Program-made: the position numbers and the translations under genes
Part shown: piece after piece, positions 16,115-20,867 of the stretch
Layout: each line of letters starts with the position of its first letter
Numbering within the stretch: position 1 is the first letter of the stretch
Origin: RGIG5472 sp051867635
Lineage (GTDB): Bacteria > Bacillota > Clostridia > Oscillospirales > Oscillospiraceae
Direction of reading: 5' to 3'
NCBI GenBank assembly: GCA_051867635.1
Contig: JBJDYT010000047.1
Location: forward strand, 1 to 20,867
DNA: 20,867 nucleotides
The notes under the pieces: model-generated
What the model was told of the DNA's origin: nothing
Database searches by the model: none
Seen by the model: the letters and a program-made list of their open reading frames with translations, nothing else

Positions 16115-16494
16115 CAGGTGCGCATCCTCCCCGTCCAGGGCATAAAGCTGCGCCGCGCCCAGGCCGCAAACTCCTGCTGCGTCTGGGTAAAGATGCCGTA
16201 GCTCAGGCTGTACCGCTCGGTTTCTCCCAGCGCAAGATCCATCTGGGCGCAAAGCCACTGCGGATACATCGCGTCATAGGGCGCCGGCGCCAGCAGCTCC
16301 GCCCCGTCGTCCAGTCCCTCGTCCCACAGCACATCCGCGCCGCTGTCCCCCAGCTCCTGGTTCTGGCACCGGTTTGCGATCTTCACGCGGAGCAGTGCGT
16401 CAAGCTGCCGCAGCCACTCCTTTTTCAGCCGGTCATCAAAGGGGTTCGCGTCCCGCATCTCGTCTGCCAGTTCAATGGCTCTTCCTGCCGTCAT
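16114..16494 (-). CDS. Head-tail adaptor-like protein
   Basis: This is a 126-aa protein. The start is ATG 16492-16494 (MTAGRAIELADEMRD), with GGAGG at 16501-16505 six nt upstream; a GTG at 16524 would run into the intergenic hairpin and lacks a ribosome site. The pattern is an N-terminal helix pair (RAIELADEMR, KKEWLRQLDALLR), then ELLAPAPYDAMYPQWLCAQM and a C-terminal helix ending FAAWARRSFMP. This pattern (PAPYD..Y..WL...D.A..E...Y) is widespread in small connector proteins just after capsid genes of Firmicutes phages. Such proteins bind under the portal and form the adaptor ring, as T7 gp11 does. Family naming is from pattern memory. Confidence 0.7.
   Translation of the reverse strand: MTAGRAIELADEMRDANPFDDRLKKEWLRQLDALLRVKIANRCQNQELGDSGADVLWDEGLDDGAELLAPAPYDAMYPQWLCAQMDLALGETERYSLSYGIFTQTQQEFAAWARRSFMPWTGRMRT
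16126..16132 (-). promoter_or_regulatory. Shine-Dalgarno site deciding the tail-hub start
   Basis: GGGGAGG read on the minus strand lies inside the end of the adaptor gene, 11 nt before ATG 16112-16114. Together with the TGATG stop/start overlap it points to translational coupling and supports the shorter start. Confidence 0.6.
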
Positions 16495-16500
16495 CTTCTC

Positions 16501-16505
16501 CCTCC
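16501..16505 (-). promoter_or_regulatory. Shine-Dalgarno site deciding the adaptor start
   Basis: GGAGG on the minus strand lies six nt ahead of ATG 16492-16494 and directly downstream of the 16515-16548 hairpin. It supports the Met that follows rather than the upstream GTG within the hairpin arm. Confidence 0.6.
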
Positions 16506-16514
16506 AATCAAAAT

Positions 16515-16548
16515 GCCCCGGCACAGGCGGTGCCGCTCGTGCCGGGGC
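16515..16548 (-). terminator. 10-bp hairpin with U-rich tail after the capsid block, candidate (partial) terminator
   Basis: The arms 16515-16524 and 16539-16548 are exact complements (10 bp, all but two pairs G-C) with a 14-nt loop. On the minus strand the stem is followed by ATTTTGATT. It lies between the 91-aa gene stop (16555) and the adaptor ribosome site. A partial terminator here would raise capsid over tail transcripts, as T-phi does after gene 10 in T7. Confidence 0.6.
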
Positions 16549-16554
16549 TCTGGG

Positions 16555-16830
16555 TCACATCATAATGGGGGTGGCCGTGCTTTTGGCCATCTGCTCAAAG
16601 CGGGCGGCAGCCTCCGCGTCCTGCTTTGCGCTGCGCTCCAGCACCTCCGCCACCGCTTTGGGCACCTCCACATCGATGCCGCGCTGGATCATGTAGGTCT
16701 GGCCGTTGATGCCCACAAACACCGGTGCGGCATACTTGCCGTCGTCCTTAAACAGCCGGATCTTCACGGTGTCCTTTTCCTGTGCGGTCTCTTCTGCCGC
16801 CTGTGCGGTCTTGTTCAGCTTCTCAGCCAT
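16555..16830 (-). CDS. Small head-associated protein (91 aa), unknown function
   Basis: ATG 16828-16830 has AAGGAGG 7 nt upstream, and the gene begins 15 bp after the capsid stop. The protein has a charged, Ala-rich N-terminus, a compact beta core (TVKIRLFKDDGKYAAPVFVG, then NGQTYMIQRGIDVEVP) and a helical end (AVAEVLERSAKQDAEAAARF). Small proteins with this KIRLFKD..KY...V.V..NG..Y.I.RG..VEVP pattern commonly follow N4-gp56-type capsid genes. A decoration or head-joining role is possible but unproven. Confidence 0.72.
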   Translation of the reverse strand: MAEKLNKTAQAAEETAQEKDTVKIRLFKDDGKYAAPVFVGINGQTYMIQRGIDVEVPKAVAEVLERSAKQDAEAAARFEQMAKSTATPIMM

Positions 16831-16845
16831 ACTGGTCCTCCTTCA

Positions 16846-17844
16846 TCAGTTCGCCTGGGCGGTCGCGCTGTATTTCGGGCTCACGCTCTCGATGCGCACC
16901 ATGTACTGCTCACACAGCCGCTCCGCGGTCTTGATCGCCTTCCAGCCCACGGATGCGCGCTGGTTCAGCGGGTCCTCGCCTTGGCCCATCTGCTTCACGA
17001 TGTGCTGCAGTCCGCCGCCCTCCACCTCGGTCACGGCATAGGCGCCGGAGCCGATCACCAGCGTGGAGAATACCGCCAGGCCGGACGGGCAGCTGGAATC
17101 CTTCCAGATCTTCGCCTCGCTGGTCTCGATAAAGCGCACGCCCGCCAGCTTGCCGATCTCGCCGTTGTAGATGTTTTCGGGGCTGGCGTACTTGTGCACG
17201 TCGATCCACTCGCTGTTTCGGCGCAGGTCATAGGCTACATAGGGGTGCACAATGGCCACATAGCTCTCGCCGATCTGTTCGGCGTTCTGGGCCTTCAGCA
17301 ATGTCGCCGCCTGGTCGATCAGCTCCGGGGTCAGCACGCTGGCGGCGGTCAGGCTGGCGCGGCTGGTCACGGTGGTGCTGCCCGCCGGGGCATAGATCAC
17401 GTTGGTGCCGCCCGCCAGCACATCCCGGGTAATGCTGTCCAGGGTGCGGCCCGCCTGGCTGGCCAGCACCTTGGTGGCCTGCACAATGTTGTTGTCAATG
17501 GCCGTCAGCTGCAGCATGTCCGTAATGGCCGCCCAGCCGCCGTACTGCTTCACCGTGGCCGTGATGGTGGACACGGTCAGGGTCTGGCCTTCGGGGGTCA
17601 CGCCCTCGGTCAGAGGGGTCAGGGCCTTGGGCAGGCTGTCATACTTGCGGAACTCGATGCTTTTGCCGTTGTTGGCGGGGATGGGATATTTCTCGCCAAA
17701 CTGGTCGTGCACCAAAAGCGGCTCCGCCTGGTCCAGCAGCCTCTTTTCGTAGTAGGTTTTCATTTCGGCGCTCATGCCGTCGGCGCCGGTGTGGTTTGCA
17801 GGCTGCGCAAACAGCTGCAGGTTCACAAAAAGTCTTTTGCTCAT
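16846..17844 (-). CDS. Major capsid protein, N4-gp56 family
   Basis: This is a 332-aa protein. The start is ATG 17842-17844 (MSKRLFVNLQLFAQ), with GGAGG at 17850-17854 five nt upstream; the in-frame GTG at 17859 has no ribosome site. Signature stretches of N4-gp56-type capsid proteins are clear: LSAEMKTYYEK-like (MSAEMKTYYEKRLLDQAEP), KSIEFRKYDSLPKALTPLTE, GVTPEGQTL, ITDMLQLTAIDNN, QAGRTLDSITRDVLAGGTN, and the IVHPYVAYDLRR block near the middle. The first residues carry the NLQLFA motif of Prp-processed proteins, so the mature protein probably starts at or near A13. Members of this family have the HK97 fold and form the icosahedral shell. The N4-type capsid is common in podovirus-like and other phages of gut Firmicutes. 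Confidence 0.93.
   Translation of the reverse strand: MSKRLFVNLQLFAQPANHTGADGMSAEMKTYYEKRLLDQAEPLLVHDQFGEKYPIPANNGKSIEFRKYDSLPKALTPLTEGVTPEGQTLTVSTITATVKQYGGWAAITDMLQLTAIDNNIVQATKVLASQAGRTLDSITRDVLAGGTNVIYAPAGSTTVTSRASLTAASVLTPELIDQAATLLKAQNAEQIGESYVAIVHPYVAYDLRRNSEWIDVHKYASPENIYNGEIGKLAGVRFIETSEAKIWKDSSCPSGLAVFSTLVIGSGAYAVTEVEGGGLQHIVKQMGQGEDPLNQRASVGWKAIKTAERLCEQYMVRIESVSPKYSATAQAN
17806..17823 (-). other. NLQLFA Prp-type cleavage motif in capsid protein
   Basis: Codons 17806-17823 read N8-L-Q-L-F-A13 in the capsid protein (RLFVNLQLFAQ). In Bacillota, L27 carries a nearly identical leader (LNLQFFA in Staphylococcus, NLQLFA in clostridia), cut by Prp between the Phe and Ala. The motif is read directly; cleavage is inferred. 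Confidence 0.8.
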
Positions 17845-17849
17845 GTTCT

Positions 17850-17854
17850 CCTCC
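17850..17854 (-). promoter_or_regulatory. Shine-Dalgarno site deciding the capsid start
   Basis: GGAGG on the minus strand, within GGGAGGAGAAC, lies five nt before ATG 17842-17844 and excludes the upstream GTG as the main start. Strong matching to the 16S tail fits a highly expressed capsid gene. Confidence 0.6.
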
Positions 17855-17873
17855 CTCACTGAGCTATCTTCCC

Positions 17874-17890
17874 GCGGGCCGGTCGCCCGC
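17874..17890 (-). other. Short 6-bp hairpin in scaffold-capsid gap
   Basis: GCGGGC (17874-17879) and GCCCGC (17885-17890) can pair around a 5-nt loop in the 51-bp gap between the scaffold stop and the capsid start. No U-tract follows, so this is not a terminator. It may be an RNA processing or stabilising site, or chance in GC-rich DNA. Confidence 0.3.
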
Positions 17891-17895
17891 CGGGT

Positions 17896-18999
17896 TCAAA
17901 AGGTGATCTTCTGGCCGCGCATGGCCCGCCGTTCCAGCTCCTCGCACTGCTCGCGGGTCAGCTTGCGCACGTCCATCTTCATGGCGGCCGCGCCGCCGGG
18001 GCTGGTGCCGTTCTCCGCCGGCCGCGCACCCCGCTGCCGGATCCGCTCGGTCACGCCCTGTTCCACGGTCTTTGCGGTCTGGGCCGTTTTCCGCGCCAGA
18101 ATGTCGTCAAAGTATACCGATCGGTAGGCCGCTTCCATGGGCACCCCCAGCTTCAGCATCCGGGCAAAGTCGGGGTTTGCCAGGGCTTTTCCCAGGTCAA
18201 AGCCCGGGTCCTCCGCCTGGATGCGCTTTGCGCTCTCGTCCCAGGCCGCCTGCATCTGCCGCACCTTTTCCGCGTCCCGGGCCGCCTTCTCGGCGTTCTT
18301 CATCCGGGCGTTTTCGCTTTCCAGCCGGTCCATTTCCTTCGCAAGCTGTACGCTGATGCCCTTTTTCATGGCAAGGTCCTCAAAGTAGGCGTCGTCCTTC
18401 ACCACGCCCCCTTCCACGGCTGCCCGCAGGGCCTTCAGGTCTCCGCCGGCCACGCCGTACTTTCCCGCCACCGCGTTCAGAATGGCCTCCAGGTCGCTGC
18501 CCTTGCCCAGTAGCTGCTGCATGGCCGCCGTCGTTGCCTGCCGGATCGCCCCGGCAAACTCGTCCCGGTACTCTCCCTGCACCAGCTCCCGGAAGGCCTT
18601 GCCCTTGTCCGGCTCCGCCTTCGCGTCCTTCGGCTGTTCCGCGGTTTTTTCCGCCGTTTCCCCGGCGTTTTCCGCGTCCCCCCGCACCGCATCCGCGGCG
18701 GTCCCGTCCAGCAGCGCGTCCACCTCGGCCCGGGTCTTTTCCATCGCCGCCGCCCGGGCGCTCTTCCGGCCCGCCTTCGGCTTTTTTTCACCCGGCGCCT
18801 GTTCCGCCGCGCCTTCCTCTGCCGGCTTCCCCTCCGCCTGTCCCGCCTCCGGGGCTGCGGCCGCTTCTCCCGCCGCGGCTGCCGTGCCTTCGCCGCCGCC
18901 CTCCGCAAAGAGCTGCAGGTTCATCCCTGCGCTGTTCCGGCGCAGCACCGCCGCCGGGTGCATCCCGTAAATGCAGCGGCTGTGTTTTTGCATTCTCAC
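17896..18999 (-). CDS. Capsid scaffold-like protein with NLQLFA leader
   Basis: The reading frame from GTG 18997-18999 gives 367 aa; it overlaps the Prp stop (GTGA), with GGAGG nine nt upstream. ATG 18991-18993 and ATG 18922-18924 (MNLQLFAEGGG) are other possible starts, and cleavage at NLQLFA would give the same mature end for all. The protein has an Ala/Gly/Glu/Lys-rich disordered first third, a charged helical middle (QLAKEMDRLESENARMKNAE) and a conserved-looking end: DPGFDLGKALANPDFARMLK, GVPMEAAYRSVYFDDI, then KMDVRKLTREQCEELERRA and RGQKITF. This is the typical build of scaffold proteins that lie between portal and capsid genes in Firmicutes phages. It should guide procapsid assembly and leave or be degraded. 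No protease triad is visible in it. Confidence 0.8.
   Translation of the reverse strand: MRMQKHSRCIYGMHPAAVLRRNSAGMNLQLFAEGGGEGTAAAAGEAAAAPEAGQAEGKPAEEGAAEQAPGEKKPKAGRKSARAAAMEKTRAEVDALLDGTAADAVRGDAENAGETAEKTAEQPKDAKAEPDKGKAFRELVQGEYRDEFAGAIRQATTAAMQQLLGKGSDLEAILNAVAGKYGVAGGDLKALRAAVEGGVVKDDAYFEDLAMKKGISVQLAKEMDRLESENARMKNAEKAARDAEKVRQMQAAWDESAKRIQAEDPGFDLGKALANPDFARMLKLGVPMEAAYRSVYFDDILARKTAQTAKTVEQGVTERIRQRGARPAENGTSPGGAAAMKMDVRKLTREQCEELERRAMRGQKITF
18904..18921 (-). other. NLQLFA Prp-type cleavage motif in scaffold protein
   Basis: Codons 18904-18921 read NLQLFA (within GMNLQLFAEGGG), the same hexamer as in the capsid protein. At DNA level the 20-bp stretch containing it differs from the capsid copy at one base inside the motif region, so the two leaders may be related by duplication or conversion. 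Cleavage is inferred. Confidence 0.8.
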
Positions 19000-19364
19000 T
19001 CCGTTTCCCCCTCCAAAATGTGCTCTTCAAGCTCTACGCGCTCCGGGTATTGGGCCGCAATGGCCGCGATCCCCTCCCGCACAAACTCAAACCAGGCCCG
19101 CGCCCGGCTCTCCTCCTCCGGCAGAAAACTCCCGACTACGATCCAGGAGTTTTCCTCCCGCCGGTAGGCCTTTTCAAAGCAGTAAGCGCCTCCCTGCATG
19201 GCAAGCGCCTCCACCCGGTCGCCCAGCGTCTGCGCCAGGGCGCTCACCGCCGCGCAGACGATGTCCTGTCCCGCCGGCCCGGCGCCCGCGTGGCCCTTCA
19301 CCTCCAGTTCCATCGTAATCCCGTATTCCGCGCTCCGGAACTCCGTATAGTTTGCGCTGATCAT
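18996..19364 (-). CDS. prp: Prp-type cysteine protease (ribosomal L27-processing protease family, formerly DUF464)
   Basis: This is a 122-aa protein from ATG 19362-19364 (MISANYTEFRSAEYG). GAGGAG at 19373-19378 is 8 nt upstream; an earlier in-frame ATG at 19382 overlaps the portal stop as ATGA but lacks the family start. The Prp core is clear: LEVKGHAG at 20-27 and GQDIVCAAVSALAQT at 32-46, with catalytic-type H25 and C37 spaced 12 apart as in S. aureus Prp (H22, C34). A C-terminal beta/helix part follows (SWIVVGSF, then FVREGIAAIAAQYPERVEL). Length fits the family (about 105-125 aa). In Bacillota, Prp removes the L27 leader at an NLQ(F/L)FA motif, and host Prp also trims phage 80alpha scaffold and capsid proteins. 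Here the gene lies between portal and scaffold, and the next two head proteins carry that motif. It overlaps scaffold as GTGA. Confidence 0.9.
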   Translation of the reverse strand: MISANYTEFRSAEYGITMELEVKGHAGAGPAGQDIVCAAVSALAQTLGDRVEALAMQGGAYCFEKAYRREENSWIVVGSFLPEEESRARAWFEFVREGIAAIAAQYPERVELEEHILEGETE

Positions 19365-19372
19365 CTGTTTGT

Positions 19373-19378
19373 CTCCTC
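19373..19378 (-). promoter_or_regulatory. Shine-Dalgarno site deciding the Prp start
   Basis: GAGGAG on the minus strand, within the few bases just past the portal stop, is 8 nt before ATG 19362-19364. It supports that Met over the ATG overlapping the portal stop codon. Confidence 0.55.
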
Positions 19379-20867
19379 TCATCGGCTCGGGTTTGCCACG
19401 TTCATGGCCCGGTTTGCCGCCTGTGTGGCCAGGCTCCCGCCGCTCTTTTCAGCCGGTGCGCTCCCGCCCCCGCCGCCGCTGCTCTGGGCCTGGGCCGCCG
19501 CCGCGGCGGCCTGGCTGCTCATGTCGGTGCCGTTCTGGGCATCCACCACGGCGGAAAGCTGCTGCACAAGCTGCATGGCCTGCTGCAGCTGCTGGTAAAG
19601 TGTCCCGTTCTCCTGCACCCGCTGGCGCACCTTCTCGATGCCCTCAAAGTCCATCATTTCCAGCGCCGCCAGGGCCGCGTCCGCGTTGGCCGGGGCAAAA
19701 AATCCAAGCTGGTAGCATTCCTTGGCCGTTTCGTTCTGGGAAAGGCGGCTGAAGGTGCTCTTCTTGGCCGCGCTGACCTGGATGTCAAATACCGGTTCCC
19801 GGCTGCCCAGCTCCACGCCTCCCACATTTCCCATGGGCTGCGCCCGCAGCATCTGGCCGGAAAAATTCAGGTATTCCGTGCTGCCGTCCTTGCCGGTGAT
19901 TCGGTACACCCGGCTCTCGTCGTAAAACTGCCGCATCAGGTCAATGATCAGGTAGCACTCCTTGGCAAAGGTGCGGTATGCGCTCTTCAGCATGTCCCGG
20001 CTCAGCTTGCTTCCCGCCTCCTGCAGCGCCGCAATGGCGCTTGCCGCCGTCAGCCCGCTGGTGGTCCCGCCCTGGCTCACGTCCCGGTTCCCGCTGATCT
20101 CCTTCAGCTCGTTCACCCGGTTCTCCAGGTATGTGATGGTGTTCGAGGGCAGCGGCGACGCCTGCAGCTCCGCAAAGCCGGTCTCGTCCAGCCGCCCGGC
20201 GGCGTGCACCACATCGCGCGAAAAGTCCAGCAGTTCGTCCTCGTTCACCCCCGCCGCGTCGCTTATCACATACCGCTTTTTTGCGGCCGCAAGGGTGTTT
20301 TCGTCCATGGCGGCGGTCATCCGGTCAATGCTGTCCTGGGTATCCTTCATCACATCGATGTAGCCAAAGCCCGCCGGGCTGTTCTCCTCCACAAACATCG
20401 GGTCAAACACAAAGGGGTATTTCCCGTGGTCGTAAAATCCTGTCTGCGCCGTGGCGGGCTCGTTCTCGCTGGCGTACAGCACCTCGCCGTTGCAGAATTT
20501 GCAATAGTGCAAAAGGTTTCTGCCGTCCGGCCCCCGCTTTTTGTAGTACCAGTCCACCACCACGCTCTTTTTGCTGGTGTCTATGCTGCGGTCGCTCATG
20601 TACTGGGCCACGGTCACGGTCTGCCCGCCGGTCTTGCCCGCCATCTGCGGCCAGGCCTCTTCCAGCCGGTCGTTGTCCACCAGCGCCAGGCTGAAAAAGT
20701 TTGCGCTCTCCTGGATGTCGTTGATCCCCGGCTCCCAGTAGAGCATCCGCAGGTCCATGGGCTTAATGGCAATGTCCCCCAGCCCTCCCCGCAGCGACGG
20801 ATCCCAGAAAATGCCCTTGACGCCGGTGCCCTGCTTGAGCTTGCGCCACCAGGTATCGCTGTACACC
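19379..20867 (-). CDS. Portal protein (5' end cut by window edge)
   Basis: About 495 C-terminal residues are visible; the frame is open to the right edge, and the first visible GTG (Val of VYSDTWWRK) is probably internal. Portal hallmarks: a GVKGIFWDPSLRGGLGDIAI stretch, PMDLRMLYWEPGINDIQ, a crown/stem-type region with GYIDVMKDTQDSIDRMTAAM and SNTITYLENRVNELKEISGN, then SGLTAASAIAALQEAG before a long helix (LSRDMLKSAYRTFAKECYLI). The C-terminus has Gln-rich helices (YQQLQQAMQLVQQLSA) and an Ala/Gly/Ser low-complexity tail. The dodecameric portal at one vertex is the DNA entry channel, docks the terminase and carries the tail. It is followed immediately by prp and scaffold; the terminase gene is expected just upstream, outside the window. 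Confidence 0.87.
   Translation of the reverse strand, partial: VYSDTWWRKLKQGTGVKGIFWDPSLRGGLGDIAIKPMDLRMLYWEPGINDIQESANFFSLALVDNDRLEEAWPQMAGKTGGQTVTVAQYMSDRSIDTSKKSVVVDWYYKKRGPDGRNLLHYCKFCNGEVLYASENEPATAQTGFYDHGKYPFVFDPMFVEENSPAGFGYIDVMKDTQDSIDRMTAAMDENTLAAAKKRYVISDAAGVNEDELLDFSRDVVHAAGRLDETGFAELQASPLPSNTITYLENRVNELKEISGNRDVSQGGTTSGLTAASAIAALQEAGSKLSRDMLKSAYRTFAKECYLIIDLMRQFYDESRVYRITGKDGSTEYLNFSGQMLRAQPMGNVGGVELGSREPVFDIQVSAAKKSTFSRLSQNETAKECYQLGFFAPANADAALAALEMMDFEGIEKVRQRVQENGTLYQQLQQAMQLVQQLSAVVDAQNGTDMSSQAAAAAAQAQSSGGGGGSAPAEKSGGSLATQAANRAMNVANPSR

Noticed and set aside
16114..16258. Longer tail-hub start at ATG 16258
   Set aside because: It would overlap the adaptor gene by about 145 bp. 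The ATG at 16114 has a TGATG overlap and a GGGGAGG site, and begins with a natural-looking MGVANTRSLL.
15547..17862. Plus-strand 771-codon open frame opposite capsid and adaptor genes
   Set aside because: Shadow frame. The minus strand here holds a clear N4-gp56-type capsid gene and its neighbours.

Overview
This window is a GC-rich (by eye above 60 percent) block of bacteriophage structural genes, all read from the minus strand, so transcription runs from high to low coordinates. A Bacillota host, most likely a high-GC gut Clostridia/Oscillospiraceae-type bacterium, is inferred. The reasons are the N4-gp56-type capsid protein, the clostridial L27-like NLQLFA leader on two virion proteins, purine-rich Shine-Dalgarno sites before nearly every gene, and the style of the fibre proteins. 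No integrase, repressor, terminase or host gene is visible, so lytic phage, prophage and metagenomic contig cannot be told apart.

In transcription order the layout is: portal protein (5' end cut by the right edge, 19379-20867); a Prp-type cysteine protease (18996-19364); a scaffold-like protein (17896-18999); an N4-gp56-family major capsid protein (16846-17844); a 91-aa head-associated protein (16555-16830); a head-tail adaptor-like protein (16114-16494); a 629-aa tail hub/nozzle-like protein (14225-16114); a 64-aa protein (14023-14217); two paralogous Ala-rich proteins of 194 and 515 aa (13422-14006, 11862-13409); a giant 2589-aa multidomain protein with an HExxH motif (4030-11799); a 435-aa fibre/baseplate-type protein (2599-3906); and a long repeat-rich tail fibre that runs off the left edge (1-2597). 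There are no tape-measure, tail-tube or tail-completion genes. The order matches the T7 late module (portal, scaffold, capsid, adaptor, nozzle, small protein, three internal/ejection proteins, fibre), so a short-tailed virion is inferred.

The most notable point is a self-contained maturation cassette. A Prp homologue with its His and Cys in the expected GHA...DIVCA arrangement sits between portal and scaffold, and both the scaffold and the capsid protein carry the NLQLFA motif that Prp enzymes cut in ribosomal protein L27 and in some staphylococcal phage proteins. The phage therefore appears to carry its own protease for trimming its head proteins. Other points of interest are the duplicated and extended ejection-type proteins, a helix motif shared across the boundary between two of them, a 21-bp coding minisatellite in the giant gene, perfect hairpins on both sides of the giant gene, and a fibre built of 21-residue (63-bp) Ala/Ser repeats.

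Genes are packed tightly. The longest non-coding stretch is 3907-4029 (123 bp, mostly one hairpin), and no gap exceeds 300 bases. Very long open frames on the plus strand are shadows caused by avoidance of TTA, CTA and TCA codons in the real genes.
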